From contig JHVA01000001.1 in the NCBI GenBank assembly GCA_000688615.1, forward strand, positions 4,385,001 to 4,449,000: DNA of 64,000 nt. The letters run 5' to 3'. Shown here piece by piece: positions 8,894 through 18,772 of the stretch; within the stretch, counting starts at the first letter, position 1; each line of letters opens with the position of its first letter. The notes under the pieces are model-generated. The model was not told the DNA's origin. It was given only the letters and a program-made list of their open reading frames with translations, and ran no database searches. This stretch comes from Acidobacteriaceae bacterium KBS 146. GTDB lineage: Bacteria > Acidobacteriota > Terriglobia > Terriglobales > Acidobacteriaceae. The position numbers and the translations under genes were made by a program.

Positions 8894-10144
8894 ATGACAA
8901 TTTCAGAGTTAAAAGAACACAATATTGCCGAGCTAGGTAAACTGGCACGCGGTTTGGACATCGCCGGCACCAGCGGGCTGCGTAAGCAGGACCTTATCTT
9001 CAAGATTCTTCAGGCGCAGAGCGAAAAGGAAGGCCATATTTTCGCAGAAGGCGTTCTGGAGATCTTGCCTGACGGCTATGGCTTCCTTCGTTCTCCTGAT
9101 TACAACTATCTGCCTGGCCCGGACGACATCTATGTATCGCCGTCGCAGATTCGCAAGTTCGACCTGAAGACCGGCGATACCATCAGCGGTAATGTAAGGC
9201 CACCTCATGAGGGCGAAAAGTACTTCGCGCTTGTCAAGATCGAGGCCATTAACTTTGAGTCTCCTGAAGAGACGCGTAACAAGATTCTCTTCGATAACCT
9301 TACCCCTCTGTATGCAGAGGAGCGGGTCAAGATGGAGACGGTACGGGATAACATCTCGGGCCGGGTGATGGACCTGCTGACGCCGGTGGGAAAAGGGCAG
9401 CGCGGTCTGATCGTGGCGCCTCCCCGTACCGGAAAGACGATGCTGCTGCAGGCGATCGCGAACTCCATCACCTCCAATCATCCGGAGATCGTGCTGATCG
9501 TTCTTCTGATCGACGAGCGCCCGGAAGAGGTGACAGACATGCAGCGTTCGGTCAAGGGTGAGGTTATCTCCTCGACCTTTGACGAGCCGGCGGCGCGTCA
9601 CGTTCAGGTTGCCGAGATGGTGATTGAGAAGGCGAAGCGCCTGGTGGAGCACAAGCGCGATGTCGTCATTCTGCTGGATTCGATTACGCGTCTGGCCCGT
9701 GCTTATAATACGATCGTTCCGCCGAGCGGAAAGGTTCTCTCGGGCGGTGTGGATTCGAATGCACTGCAGCGGCCGAAGCGATTCTTTGGCGCGGCCCGTA
9801 ATATCGAAGAGGGCGGATCGCTGACCATTATTGCCACGGCCCTGGTCGATACCGGTTCGAGGATGGATGAAGTCATCTTCGAAGAGTTCAAGGGTACAGG
9901 CAACATGGAAGTCATCCTGGACCGCAAGCTGGTCGACAAGCGCGTCTTCCCGGCGATCGACATTCAGCGCTCGGGAACCCGTAAGGAAGAGTTGCTGATT
10001 CCCAAGGAAGACCTGCAGCGAATCTGGATTCTGAGAAAGGTCCTGAATCCGCTATCGCCTGTCGAAGCGATGGAGTTGTTGACCGACAAGCTGGCAAAGA
10101 CGAGGAACAATCAGGAATTTCTTCACAACATGAGCTCGATCTAA
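8894..10144 (+). CDS. rho: Transcription termination factor Rho
   Basis: A 416-residue hexameric RNA helicase, close to the 419 residues of E. coli Rho. It has the N-terminal Rho_N helix bundle (1-45), a cold-shock-like RNA-binding fold (about 48-120, with [22 protein letters not shown]), Walker A APPRTGKT (175-182), Walker [17 protein letters not shown], and the Q/R-loop region. No insertion domain is present, unlike in some actinobacterial and Bacteroidota Rho proteins. The start ATG at 8894 gives the expected MTISELKE opening. Confidence 0.98.
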   Translation: MTISELKEHNIAELGKLARGLDIAGTSGLRKQDLIFKILQAQSEKEGHIFAEGVLEILPDGYGFLRSPDYNYLPGPDDIYVSPSQIRKFDLKTGDTISGNVRPPHEGEKYFALVKIEAINFESPEETRNKILFDNLTPLYAEERVKMETVRDNISGRVMDLLTPVGKGQRGLIVAPPRTGKTMLLQAIANSITSNHPEIVLIVLLIDERPEEVTDMQRSVKGEVISSTFDEPAARHVQVAEMVIEKAKRLVEHKRDVVILLDSITRLARAYNTIVPPSGKVLSGGVDSNALQRPKRFFGAARNIEEGGSLTIIATALVDTGSRMDEVIFEEFKGTGNMEVILDRKLVDKRVFPAIDIQRSGTRKEELLIPKEDLQRIWILRKVLNPLSPVEAMELLTDKLAKTRNNQEFLHNMSSI

Positions 10145-10194
10145 AGAGCCTGCAAGTTATCACCGGGTCCGGGTGGTGCTGGTCCGGTGATGGT

Positions 10195-10225
10195 AAGGGC
10201 AGTCCCTAGTGGGCTGCCCTTTGTG
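10195..10225 (+). terminator. Putative intrinsic terminator after rho
   Basis: AAGGGCAG (10195-10202) pairs with CTGCCCTT (10214-10221), followed by a short TTGTGTTG tail. It lies about 50 bp after the rho stop and 20 bp before the stop of the convergent SDR gene. A second GC-rich stem (CACCGG with CCGGTG) sits just upstream. The T-tract is weak. Confidence 0.55.
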
Positions 10226-10245
10226 TTGTGCGCGACCGGAATGGG

Positions 10246-10995
10246 CTAGCGTAGACCTCCGGAGACAACGAGGTTTTCTCCGGTAAGCCAGCCTGACTCC
10301 TCTGAGGCAAGGAAGACGGCGATGGGGGTGATGTCGCTGGGACGGCCAGTGCGCCCGAGGGGTGTCTGAGCCGCAAGAGAGGTCTCCAGGTCGGAGCCGA
10401 TGAAACCAGCGGCATGCGTTCCTTCCGTATCGATCAGTCCGGGGCTGATGGAGTTGACGCGAATCTTTCGAGGCCCGAGCTCTTTGGCGAGCACAGCGGT
10501 GATGGTGTTGATGGCGCTTTTGCTGGCAGCATAGACGGAGCTTGTGGGCAAGTTAAGGACAATCGCTGCGGATGCGAGATTGATGATGCTTCCACCGCGG
10601 TCTCCGAAGAGTTTAACTGCCTGGCGGCAGGCGAGGAGCGTTCCGAGGACGTTGATGTTGAAGTGCAGGTGGAAGAGCTCCGGCGTGACCTCTTCGATAG
10701 GCGCAAACTTGTAGACACCGGCGTTGTTGACGAGGACATCGAGCCTGCCGAAGGCTTTGCGGGTCTCTTCGAAGAGGCGAATGACATCGGCTTCGACAGA
10801 GATATCCGCCATGACGGCGATGGCTTTGCCGCCTGCCTGTGCAATCTCATCGAGAACTTTGTTGGCGTTCTCTTTTTCAGAAGGATAGTTGACTACGACG
10901 GAGGCTCCCTCTGTGGCGAAGCCCTTCGCGATGTCTGCACCGATTCCCATCGAGGATCCGGTGACGATGGCGACCTTACCTTGAAGTTTGCGCAT
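10246..10995 (-). CDS. SDR-family oxidoreductase
   Basis: A 249-residue classical short-chain dehydrogenase. It has the cofactor motif TGSSMGIG (12-19), NNAG (90-93) and catalytic Tyr155/Lys159 in YAASK. The C-terminal SGGLR ending is typical of glucose/3-oxoacyl reductase-like members. The acid at the end of strand 2 is replaced by NYPSEKEN, which suggests NADPH preference. I start at the ATG at 10995, preceded by AGGTAGG; an upstream in-frame start adds 15 unlikely residues. The substrate is unknown. It is last in a long minus-strand run. Confidence 0.85.
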   Translation of the reverse strand: MRKLQGKVAIVTGSSMGIGADIAKGFATEGASVVVNYPSEKENANKVLDEIAQAGGKAIAVMADISVEADVIRLFEETRKAFGRLDVLVNNAGVYKFAPIEEVTPELFHLHFNINVLGTLLACRQAVKLFGDRGGSIINLASAAIVLNLPTSSVYAASKSAINTITAVLAKELGPRKIRVNSISPGLIDTEGTHAAGFIGSDLETSLAAQTPLGRTGRPSDITPIAVFLASEESGWLTGENLVVSGGLR

Positions 10996-11264
10996 TTTCC
11001 TACCTCTTTCGTCCTTTGTCCCTGAGCCGTTCAACTGCAACAGGGCCCGGAGGAAGGCTCACGGCATGTCAGATGCGGACAGAATATGGGAAGAACCTCG
11101 GTCGTGTCTTCGGGAAAAACAGCAATGGTGCAGTCCCCAGGGAGACTACGCCACGGGCAGGGCTCTTAGGAAGATCAAAAGATGGCTGCCAGGGCCAAGG
11201 AGGTGTCAACTGTCAACCGGGTCCCCGCCTTAGAGACGAAGGAAGACGGCGATGAGAGATCAGG

Positions 11265-11888
11265 TTAGCTGCTGGCGTTTGGTACGAGGTGTGTTTCAAG
11301 TACGGCGAGGAACTGCGCCAGCCACGCCGGATGAGCTGGCCACGCAGGGCCCGTGACGAGTTTGCCGTCGGTGATGGCCTCGGTGACCTCGAGCTTGACG
11401 AAGGTTCCTCCGGCAAGCTCTACCTCAGGAGCGCATGCAGGGTATGCGCTGAGCCGTCTTCCCTTGAGGACGCGAGCCGCGGCAAGGAGTTGCGGACCAT
11501 GGCAGAGTGCGGCGATGGGTTTGTCTGCTTCTGCAAAGGTGCGAATGATCTCGAGCACGCGAGGATTGAGGCGGAGGTACTCGGGGGCGCGTCCTCCGGG
11601 AACGACGAGAGCATCGTAGGTCTCGGGCTCGATCTCTGCGAAGGTCGCATTGAGAACGAAATTATGGCCTGGCTTTTCAGAGTAGGTCTGATCGCCTTCG
11701 AAGTCGTGAATGGCAGTGCGCACGCGGTCGCCCGACTTCTTATCGGGACAGACGGCGTGCACAGTGTGGCCGACCATCTGCAGGGCCTGAAAGGGAACCA
11801 TGACCTCGTAGTCTTCAACGAAGTCGCCTACGAGCATGAGAAGTCTTGCAGGCTTGAATCGGCTGGCGATGGATCTTGCAGAGCTCAT
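11265..11888 (-). CDS. DJ-1/PfpI family protein
   Basis: A 207-residue class I glutamine-amidotransferase-like protein. The nucleophile elbow is ALCHGPQ with Cys129-His130, and the conserved acidic residue lies near GDFVEDYEV (about 22-29). Family members act as protein deglycases, glyoxalases or proteases (PfpI, YhbO, HchA). The substrate cannot be fixed from sequence. The central [27 protein letters not shown] resembles the larger PfpI-like group common in soil bacteria. It lies 24 bp downstream of ribE and may be co-transcribed. Confidence 0.88.
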   Translation of the reverse strand: MSSARSIASRFKPARLLMLVGDFVEDYEVMVPFQALQMVGHTVHAVCPDKKSGDRVRTAIHDFEGDQTYSEKPGHNFVLNATFAEIEPETYDALVVPGGRAPEYLRLNPRVLEIIRTFAEADKPIAALCHGPQLLAAARVLKGRRLSAYPACAPEVELAGGTFVKLEVTEAITDGKLVTGPAWPAHPAWLAQFLAVLETHLVPNASS

Positions 11889-11912
11889 ACGTGTCCTCTT
11901 TCGATCGCGCGG

Positions 11913-12578
11913 TTAGTACCCGTTGGCGATCAGATATTCTTCGGTAAGCAGAAAGCTGTCCGGTTTTTCGCTCTGACGTTCCGCGTATTTCCCCATCACA
12001 TCAACCTCTATATTGAGAGCGTCGCCCGGAGAGAGCGTACGCAGGCTGGTCGCGGCGTAGGTGTGGGGAATGATTGCAATCTCGACCTGAGTTCCGTGGA
12101 TGGCGGCAACGGTGAGGGAGATTCCTTCGACAGTGATTGAACCTTTTTCTACAACGTAACGAACGAGCGAATCAGGAATTGTGAAGCGCAGACGATAGTC
12201 AGTCGTCTCGGTATCCGGGGTGAGAGGTTCGAGACCGAGCAGAGTTGCCGTAGAGTCCACGTGTCCCTGAACAACGTGTCCCCCGAGGGGAGCACCGGCG
12301 GGGGTAGGGAGCTCAAGATTAACGACGGTCTGGGGTTTGAGCCGGGAAAGCGTGGTCCGGGTGATAGTCTCGGCGGCAAGATCGGCAGAGAACCGCGGAG
12401 GAAATGCATTCGGTTCGATATCGAGTGCGGTGAGACACACTCCACCGACCGCCACTGAGTCGCCTGTCGAGAGCCGACTCACGAATTCCTCCGGCGCACC
12501 GATAGTAATGCGCGTCACCCCTGCGTTTGGTGTGACGCAGAGGACGGTTCCAGTGGTTTCGATCAATCCTGTGAACAT
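11913..12578 (-). CDS. ribE: Riboflavin synthase, alpha chain
   Basis: A 221-residue protein built of two homologous lumazine-binding barrels. It dismutates two 6,7-dimethyl-8-ribityllumazine molecules to riboflavin. I start at the ATG at 12578 because MFTGLIE is the near-universal N-terminus, although no strong ribosome site precedes it. The second repeat begins at about residue 96, with GHVVQGHVDS as its opening signature. It lies with ribD and a small GNAT gene on the same strand. No ribA/B or ribH is seen in the window. Confidence 0.95.
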   Translation of the reverse strand: MFTGLIETTGTVLCVTPNAGVTRITIGAPEEFVSRLSTGDSVAVGGVCLTALDIEPNAFPPRFSADLAAETITRTTLSRLKPQTVVNLELPTPAGAPLGGHVVQGHVDSTATLLGLEPLTPDTETTDYRLRFTIPDSLVRYVVEKGSITVEGISLTVAAIHGTQVEIAIIPHTYAATSLRTLSPGDALNIEVDVMGKYAERQSEKPDSFLLTEEYLIANGY

Positions 12579-12633
12579 AGCTATAGCGTAACGCGAAGCG
12601 TGCAGCAAGGCGACTTGACGGCAGTCTCCTGTT

Positions 12634-12921
12634 TTATGGCTTTGGTTTGGATCGCAAGCCCTCCTGTAACTCGGGATGGCGTTTCAGGTAGTCCGTAGCG
12701 AGAGGGCAGAGTACGTCAAGGCGGAGATGGTTGTCTCGTGCATATTCAAGCGCGGTGCGGACCAGGACTCCGGCGATGCCACGTCCGCGAAGCTCCGTGG
12801 GGACCTCGGTATGAAGAAGCGTGATCCAGCCTCGTTCATCGACTTCGAATTCGAGGTAAGCTACCTGGCCCTCTTCCTCATACTCGAATCTGCTGCGTGT
12901 GACTCGACTGCTATCAGGCAT
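12634..12921 (-). CDS. Small GNAT-fold N-acetyltransferase (YjdJ/GTL3B-like)
   Basis: A 95-residue protein of the short GNAT group. The acetyl-CoA loop motif is TELRGRGIAGVLVRTAL, followed by VLCPLATDYLKRHPE, which is conserved in this subfamily. The start is the ATG at 12921, with GGAG five bases upstream; an in-frame ATG five codons earlier lacks this spacing. Small GNATs of this type are of unknown substrate. It sits between ribD and ribE, with gaps of 36 and 55 bp, so it is probably transcribed with the riboflavin genes. A link to riboflavin is not implied by sequence. Confidence 0.85.
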   Translation of the reverse strand: MPDSSRVTRSRFEYEEEGQVAYLEFEVDERGWITLLHTEVPTELRGRGIAGVLVRTALEYARDNHLRLDVLCPLATDYLKRHPELQEGLRSKPKP

Positions 12922-12957
12922 GGGAGCTCCTTTCATATCGGTTGGCCAGACGAAACG

Positions 12958-14100
12958 TCAGGCCCAGGGATCGTGAAGATATCCTTCGACCCGGAGATCT
13001 GGTCCAAGAGAGGCGCGAGTGACGCGATGCAGCGATTGTTCGATCTCTGAGGGAGAAAAGATTCCTTCGGCAAAGGGGACGGCTTGATCTCCTAATATCT
13101 GCTGGGAGTAGAAAAGAACAACTTTGTCGACGAGATTCTGCTGCAGGAAGGCTCCATTGACAGAGCAACCGCCTTCCAAAAGAAGACTGAGTACACCACG
13201 TTCGCCAAGGCTGGCCAGGACAGCAGGAAGAGAGAGTCGCCCATTCTGTTGAGGGATTACTTCTACCTGGGCGCCGGCGTCGATCAGGCTTTTAATCTTC
13301 GAATCGGGAGCAGAGGTGTCGGCGAAGATAAGCAGGTCAGCGCTGGCAGAGCGGAGAATCTGCGAGGTGAGGGGGATACGCAGGGAGGCATCGAGAACTA
13401 CGCGAAGCAACGGCCGGCGTCTGGGTAAACCGCTGCGATCGGTAAGTAGAGGATCGTCTGCGAGTACGGTGCCGATGCCGGTGAGGATGGCATCGGAGGC
13501 GTGACGAAGGCGATGGACCTCGTTCCGGGCTTCCGGTCCGGTCAGCCAGTACGGCTGGTTGGGGAGTCTGGTTGCGGGAGAGGGCGCGAGCTTTCCGTCG
13601 GAAGAGAGCGCGGACTTCAGGGTGACGAGAGGCGTGCGGGTGCGGATGAAGTGCGCGAAGGGGTCGTTGAGATCACGGGCTCTCTGTTGCAGGACTCCAA
13701 CCAGGATCTCGATGCCTGCGGCTTGCATTTTTTGCAGGCCGCGACCGCTGACGAGCGGGTTGGGATCGGATGTAGCGACGACGACGCGAGCTACGCGCGC
13801 GTTGATAAGGGCATCCGCGCATGGCCCTGTGCGTCCGTGATGACTGCAGGGCTCGAGGGTGACGTAGGCCGTTGCTCCCTCGACGGAATGGCCGCGGGCT
13901 GCGGCCTGTTTGAGCGCGACGATCTCCGCGTGGTCAAAGTTCTGATAGAGATGACCACCTTCGCCGAGGATGTTGCCATCCCGCACAAGGACGCAGCCAA
14001 CCTGCGGATTCGGGGAGGCGAGGCCGACGGTCTGCTCTGCGAGTTGCAGCGCACGGAGCATAAAAAACTCGTCGCGCTCGTCCTGTGGAAGAGATGCCAT
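12958..14100 (-). CDS. ribD: Bifunctional riboflavin deaminase/reductase RibD
   Basis: A 380-residue fusion of the two steps that follow GTP cyclohydrolase II. The N-terminal zinc deaminase domain (about 8-150) has HAE (His57) and PCSHHGRTGPC (Cys85, Cys94) as zinc ligands. The C-terminal reductase domain (about 155-380) has TLKSALSSDGKLA and the LLLEGGCSVNGAFL motif. The length is typical. It starts 28 bp after the ftsY stop. Confidence 0.96.
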   Translation of the reverse strand: MASLPQDERDEFFMLRALQLAEQTVGLASPNPQVGCVLVRDGNILGEGGHLYQNFDHAEIVALKQAAARGHSVEGATAYVTLEPCSHHGRTGPCADALINARVARVVVATSDPNPLVSGRGLQKMQAAGIEILVGVLQQRARDLNDPFAHFIRTRTPLVTLKSALSSDGKLAPSPATRLPNQPYWLTGPEARNEVHRLRHASDAILTGIGTVLADDPLLTDRSGLPRRRPLLRVVLDASLRIPLTSQILRSASADLLIFADTSAPDSKIKSLIDAGAQVEVIPQQNGRLSLPAVLASLGERGVLSLLLEGGCSVNGAFLQQNLVDKVVLFYSQQILGDQAVPFAEGIFSPSEIEQSLHRVTRASLGPDLRVEGYLHDPWA

Positions 14101-14128
14101 TTCCTAAAAATACATACCGGGGAGTGAT

Positions 14129-15118
14129 TCAGCCGACGAGAGAATCGATAAATGCGGAGCTGTCGAAGGGAATCAGGTCGTCAATTTTTTCCCCGATGCC
14201 AGCGTAGAGTACCGGAAGCCTGAGCTCTGTTGCGATGGCGAGGACGATGCCTCCCTTCGCTGTTCCGTCCAGCTTGGTGAGGACGATGCCAGTCACACGC
14301 GCAGCCTCGGTAAAAAGCCGGGCCTGCTGGAGCCCGTTCTGCCCGGTGGTGGCGTCCATGACCAGAAAGGTCTGGTGGGGTGCTCCAGGGACAAGCTTTT
14401 CTGCTGTACGGCGCATCTTGTCCAGTTCCTTCATGAGGTCCGTCTTGGTGTGGAGTCGCCCGGCGGTATCGGCGATCAGGACATTGGTGCCTCGCGATTT
14501 TGCCGCAGTCAGGGCATCATAAAGAGCGGCCGATGGGTCGCCGCCCTGCTTGGTTTTGATGACGGGGACGTCGGAGCGTTGAGCCCAAACTTCAAGCTGC
14601 TCAATCGCGGCGGCGCGAAAGGTGTCGGCCGCGCAGAGCAGAACGCTGCGTCCCTGCGAGCGGTAAAGATTGGCCAGCTTGCCCGTGGTCGTGGTCTTGC
14701 CGGTGCCGTTGACCCCGACCATCAGGATGACCTCAGGCGGAGTCGCCGGATGCTGGATGGGATGGGCAACGCTATCGAGAATCTGCTTGAGCTCGGCCTT
14801 CAGGATCTCTTTGAGCTGTGCACCACTTTCAATTCCGGTGCGAAATGCTCGCTGACGAAGATTCTCCATAATGATGGCGGTTGTAGCGCTGCCGATATCT
14901 GCAGCTAACAGACGTGGCTCAAGGTCGTCGAGGGAGGCCTGATCAACCTCGCGAGTGAGCGCAACGACGGAGCTGATGGAATCGGAGAGCGACTCCCGGG
15001 TCCGCGTGACCGCCTGGCGCATGCGGTCAAAGAGGCTCAGCTTCGGCTGGTCCGAAGTGGGTGTTGAGGGCGGTTCAGGTTCAGCAGGGCGTTTGCCGAA
15101 GAGAGAAGAGAAGACCAT
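14129..15118 (-). CDS. ftsY: Signal recognition particle receptor FtsY
   Basis: A 329-residue SRP GTPase that docks ribosome-SRP complexes at the membrane. It has an N helix bundle (about 28-115) and a G domain with G1 GVNGTGKTT (135-143), the DTAGR motif, and [10 protein letters not shown]. The acidic N-terminal A domain of E. coli FtsY is reduced to about 25 residues, as in many bacteria, with only a short membrane-binding helix. The partner SRP RNA is at 40401-40497. Confidence 0.97.
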   Translation of the reverse strand: MVFSSLFGKRPAEPEPPSTPTSDQPKLSLFDRMRQAVTRTRESLSDSISSVVALTREVDQASLDDLEPRLLAADIGSATTAIIMENLRQRAFRTGIESGAQLKEILKAELKQILDSVAHPIQHPATPPEVILMVGVNGTGKTTTTGKLANLYRSQGRSVLLCAADTFRAAAIEQLEVWAQRSDVPVIKTKQGGDPSAALYDALTAAKSRGTNVLIADTAGRLHTKTDLMKELDKMRRTAEKLVPGAPHQTFLVMDATTGQNGLQQARLFTEAARVTGIVLTKLDGTAKGGIVLAIATELRLPVLYAGIGEKIDDLIPFDSSAFIDSLVG

Positions 15119-15167
15119 GTCTCTTCCAGTTTATCGCTTCATCGCCGTGCAAGCCCCAGAGGCAGGC

Positions 15168-15356
15168 TCAGTAACCGGCTCGCGCGATCAGAAGAAGGTA
15201 AATAAGGAGGATGCCCACCAGAATGAGCGCTCCTACGACAACGTGTAATGGCCTGAATCCAAGAATCCTCCGCTCGCGCTCCGGATGCTCCCGCGGCGGA
15301 TCGTACGGTGGAATGTGGTCCTCGGATCGATGGTGACCGTGATTTGTCTCGGGCAT
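15168..15356 (-). CDS. Small single-pass membrane protein
   Basis: About 62 residues. The N-terminal half is polar and rich in His, Pro and Arg, and is followed by one strongly hydrophobic helix (about 37-58, VVVGALILVGILLIYLLLIA). I use the ATG at 15356 (MPETNHGHHR). An ATG at 15368 and a TTG further up are alternatives. It has the same layout as the 90-residue neighbour upstream: a disordered head and one membrane helix. Neither is recognised. It lies between gpsA and ftsY. Confidence 0.55.
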   Translation of the reverse strand: MPETNHGHHRSEDHIPPYDPPREHPERERRILGFRPLHVVVGALILVGILLIYLLLIARAGY

Positions 15357-15408
15357 AAGTCCCACCATACTCCCCGAAGAGAGTGCCGATGGCAAGCAAA
15401 AACGCTCC

Positions 15409-15681
15409 TTAGCAGTCCACTATCGAGACGGGCCGAATCAGGCTGGAGGTGGGATGATTGTCCGGTGCCTGTGGAACCATCTTGCGTCCTTTGCCTTTGA
15501 CCAGCACCACGCCGGCGATCAGAAGAAGGATGAGAGCAATCCCCGCGAGAATCACGACCGGCAGGAAGCGCGAATCCCCCCTCCGCTCTTCCGGAGTTGG
15601 ATCGTTGCCGCCAGGTTCAATCTTCCCCTCTTCCGGGGCACCCGAGTGATATTTGCGGTTTGGATCGATTGGATCAGCCAT
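15409..15681 (-). CDS. Small single-pass membrane protein
   Basis: A 90-residue protein with a hydrophilic head (1-38, MADPIDPNRKYHSG and acidic Pro-rich sequence), one membrane helix (about 39-62) followed by KGKGRK, and a 25-residue tail. The positive residues after the helix predict that the C-terminus faces the cytoplasm. No family is recognised. It lies 41 bp downstream of gpsA and 53 bp upstream of the next small membrane gene. Confidence 0.65.
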   Translation of the reverse strand: MADPIDPNRKYHSGAPEEGKIEPGGNDPTPEERRGDSRFLPVVILAGIALILLLIAGVVLVKGKGRKMVPQAPDNHPTSSLIRPVSIVDC

Positions 15682-15721
15682 GACCGGTTAGATGCCGGAG
15701 GAGGCGAAAGGGTAAACCCAA

Positions 15722-16720
15722 CTAATACAGTTCGTTGCGTCCCGGGCGGGACATGAGATCCCGAATGGCATCGGCTGGTTTCTTGTGTTGATGGAGAATG
15801 GCGTCAACCTGCTCGATGATCGGCATCTCGACGCCATAGCGAGCCGCCAGACCGAGGGCTGCCGTCGTCGAACGAACGCCTTCTGCTACCTTCCCTCCCA
15901 TACCAGCCAAGATGTCATCGAGTTGTCTTCCGCGTCCAAGCTCTATCCCGACGGAGCGGTTCCGGGAGAGATCTCCGGTGCAGGTCAGGATGAGATCGCC
16001 GACGCCGGAGAGTCCAGCGAGGGTCTGGCGACGGCCGCCACAGGCGACCGAAAGACGGGTAATCTCGGCGATTCCTCGAGTGATGAGAGCAGCCGCTGAG
16101 TTATGGCCCAGGTTGAGTCCTTTGACGACCCCCGCCGCTAAGGCGATGACGTTCTTGAGAGCACCACCGAGTTCAACACCTGTGACGTCATCGTTGGTGT
16201 AGATCCGCATGGATGGCGACGAGAAGTCGCGCTGTACAGTCTGGGCAAGACGGATATCCTCCGCGGCTGCGACGATGGCGGTAGGACTGCCGGAGGCAAC
16301 TTCCTGAGCGAAAGAAGGACCAGACAGGACGGCGAAGGGATTTTCGGTCACCGATGCAATGACCTGCGAGATACGGAGGAAGGATCCCTCCTCAATGCCT
16401 TTGGAGGCGGAGAGGATGATCTGATTTCCTGTGAGCAGCGGCGCAATATGCGAGAACACGCTGCGCACATGTTGTGAGGGAATGACGCAGACGATGATGT
16501 CGGCTTCAAATATCGCTCTGGGAAGATCGTTGGTGACATGAACATCCATGGGAAGGATGTATCCGGGAAGATAAACGCGATTCTCCCCGCCATCGTGCAA
16601 CTGTTGGGCAAGGGCGGACGAGTGAGCCCACAGATGAAGTTGATGACCCCCGCGTCGAGCGAGCGAGATTGCCAATGCGGTGCCCCAGGCCCCGGCACCA
16701 AGGAGTGCAATTCTGCTCAA
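15722..16720 (-). CDS. gpsA: Glycerol-3-phosphate dehydrogenase [NAD(P)+]
   Basis: A 332-residue enzyme that reduces dihydroxyacetone phosphate to sn-glycerol 3-phosphate for phospholipid synthesis. It shows the N-terminal LLGAGAWGTALA nucleotide-binding motif (5-16), the ASKGIE segment, ALKNVIALAAGVVKGLNLG containing the catalytic Lys, and LSGVGDLILTC. The length is standard. Its start overlaps the end of plsY by 4 bp, so the producer and user of glycerol 3-phosphate are translationally coupled. Confidence 0.97.
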   Translation of the reverse strand: MSRIALLGAGAWGTALAISLARRGGHQLHLWAHSSALAQQLHDGGENRVYLPGYILPMDVHVTNDLPRAIFEADIIVCVIPSQHVRSVFSHIAPLLTGNQIILSASKGIEEGSFLRISQVIASVTENPFAVLSGPSFAQEVASGSPTAIVAAAEDIRLAQTVQRDFSSPSMRIYTNDDVTGVELGGALKNVIALAAGVVKGLNLGHNSAAALITRGIAEITRLSVACGGRRQTLAGLSGVGDLILTCTGDLSRNRSVGIELGRGRQLDDILAGMGGKVAEGVRSTTAALGLAARYGVEMPIIEQVDAILHQHKKPADAIRDLMSRPGRNELY

Positions 16721-17346
16721 GCAGCCACCCTGGGAGAACCAAACCGATGCTCGGTTCCTGCAAGAAGGCGTCGAATGTTCTGAGAGTGCTTAAGAATGAT
16801 GATCAGGGGGATGAGGATATAGCAAGTGACGATCACAGGAGAGCGATCCGGCGCGTGAGGCAGCGCGAAGACTGGAAAGAGCGCCGCACCCACAATGGAT
16901 GCCAGCGAGACGTATCGCGTCAGAAAGACGATGACCAAAAAAATCCCCAAAATGTACAAGACGGTAGTGAGAGGTACCAGGGCCAGAAAGACTCCGAGAG
17001 CAGTAGCTACCCCTTTGCCTCCATGGAATCCAAGCCAGACCGGGAAGCAATGACCGAGTACGGCGGCCAGGGCAGCAGCGGCTGCGATATCGTACGCCTG
17101 AGGAAAGCCATAGCGCTCCGCAATGTGTTGTGCGAGGACGACGGCGAGAAATCCCTTGAGCGTATCCAGGATGAGAGTGAGGATGCCCAAACCCTTGGCT
17201 CCGGATCGGGCCACGTTGGTGGCACCGATATTGCCGCTCCCGGTCGCACGTATATCCTCGTGCCGGAAGATCCGGACAAGAAGATAGCCGAACGGAATCG
17301 ATCCGAGCAGGTAAGCAAGCGAAATGGAAAGAATCCAGGGGATCAT
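16717..17346 (-). CDS. plsY: Acyl-phosphate:glycerol-3-phosphate acyltransferase PlsY
   Basis: A 209-residue polytopic membrane enzyme making lysophosphatidic acid from acyl-phosphate. Conserved loops are visible: AYLLGSIPFGYLL near the N-terminus, GSGNIGATNVARS, and GFHGGKGVATALG. I start at the ATG at 17346 (MIPWIL); a TTG five codons upstream is also in frame. Five to seven membrane helices are apparent. It is coupled to gpsA by a 4-bp overlap. Confidence 0.96.
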   Translation of the reverse strand: MIPWILSISLAYLLGSIPFGYLLVRIFRHEDIRATGSGNIGATNVARSGAKGLGILTLILDTLKGFLAVVLAQHIAERYGFPQAYDIAAAAALAAVLGHCFPVWLGFHGGKGVATALGVFLALVPLTTVLYILGIFLVIVFLTRYVSLASIVGAALFPVFALPHAPDRSPVIVTCYILIPLIIILKHSQNIRRLLAGTEHRFGSPRVAA

Positions 17347-17405
17347 AGTCGTACGGTGCAAGTTTATCAGTTGTCGTTAAATGGACTGGGGTCGTGACTT
17401 AGCTA

Positions 17406-18668
17406 TCATCGTGACTGATGGAGGGTCTGCCGGAGAAATTCCAACGCGTTCTGAGAGGCCCACCAGCGGATGTAGTCCCGGTCGCCGTTAAGATTGAGTT
17501 CCTTAATAAGGGTTTCGCGACCGTCAGCCAGGCCGAGGTAGACACGTCCGATGGGCCGTTCGGCATCCTTTCCGGGAGCGGTTCCAGGACCTGCGAGGCC
17601 GGTGATGGAGATGCCGAGCGATGCGCCGGTGCGGGTGCGGATTCCCTCAGCGAGAGCGCGGGCAACCTCAGGGCTGACAGCGCCGTGGAGTTCGATCATC
17701 TCCCGCGGTACGTCGGCAAAAAGCATCTTGAGTTCCGGGGTGTAAACGACGGCGCCTCCGACAAAGGCTCGTGAGCTGTTCGGAATGGCAGTCAGACGCT
17801 GAGCCAGCAGTCCGCCGGTGCAACTTTCGGCAACAGAAAGTGTAAGGTGACGCATCTCCATCATCATCAGGACGACCTCTTCGAGGCTTTCGCCCTGAGA
17901 AGAAAAGATGGCTTCTTCCATCTCGGCTTCGATGCGATTGGCTACTTCGTCCACCCGGCTTTGTGCTTCTTCGAGCGTGCTCTTGGCCGCAGTGAAATGC
18001 AGCTGAATCTCTCCATGTCCGGCGAGGATAGTCGTCTGAACATCGGAGTATTGGTTGTAGATGGGAGAGGTACGGGCGTCGACGTGGGATTCCGGAATCA
18101 ACGCCATGCGCAGCATGCGACGCGCGAGCCGGCGGGGCGGAAGGATCGAGGCGAGCAGAGGCTTAACCACGTCCTGAAAGAGAGGTTTGAGCTCACGCGG
18201 CGGCCCTGGGAGAAGGATGACGATCTTGCGATATTTGCCGACAACCGTATCCAGCATCTGGCCAGGAGCACTGCCGTTGGCATTCGCAAGGATGACGGCG
18301 CCTTCGAGCAGATCGGCCTGTTTTACGTTGTTTGGCGGCATGGTTATCTGGCGTGCGGCAAAACGCTTATATAGACCGGCAAGAATCTCCGGGTCGCGGC
18401 GCAGAGAGATGCCGAGTGCGGCGGCGGCGGCCTCGCGTGTGAGGTCGTCTTCTGTGGGTCCCAGGCCTCCTGAGAACACAATGATGTCGGCACGGGCGAG
18501 CGCTGTACGAGCAGCGTTGGTGAGGTGCGTGAGATTGTCGCCGACGATGGTCTTAAAGGCGACTTCTACGCCGAGATCGTTGAGCTGTTCCGTGAGAAAG
18601 AGAGAATTGGTGTCCTGCCGGTGCGGCGTCAACATCTCAGAACCGGCTGCGATAATTTCAGCGATCAT
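17406..18668 (-). CDS. cinA: CinA-family nicotinamide-nucleotide amidase
   Basis: A 420-residue protein with an N-terminal MoaB/MogA-like COG1058 domain (about 1-170, AEIIAAGSEML and FSGGLGPTEDDLT) and a C-terminal CinA amidase domain (about 255-420, SVAESCTGGLLAQRL). Full-length members salvage pyridine nucleotides by hydrolysing NMN or ADP-ribose. The gene is also linked to competence in some Gram-positive bacteria. It stands 60 bp upstream of plsY. Confidence 0.95.
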   Translation of the reverse strand: MIAEIIAAGSEMLTPHRQDTNSLFLTEQLNDLGVEVAFKTIVGDNLTHLTNAARTALARADIIVFSGGLGPTEDDLTREAAAAALGISLRRDPEILAGLYKRFAARQITMPPNNVKQADLLEGAVILANANGSAPGQMLDTVVGKYRKIVILLPGPPRELKPLFQDVVKPLLASILPPRRLARRMLRMALIPESHVDARTSPIYNQYSDVQTTILAGHGEIQLHFTAAKSTLEEAQSRVDEVANRIEAEMEEAIFSSQGESLEEVVLMMMEMRHLTLSVAESCTGGLLAQRLTAIPNSSRAFVGGAVVYTPELKMLFADVPREMIELHGAVSPEVARALAEGIRTRTGASLGISITGLAGPGTAPGKDAERPIGRVYLGLADGRETLIKELNLNGDRDYIRWWASQNALEFLRQTLHQSR

Positions 18669-18772
18669 GATCGAGTTTGTGTCCTCTCATGCCCGCAAGC
18701 CAGATGCAGGCACAAGGCTATGTAGGAGGCCTCGTACCTCATGATAGAGACATTTGGAAAAAGAAGGGTTGG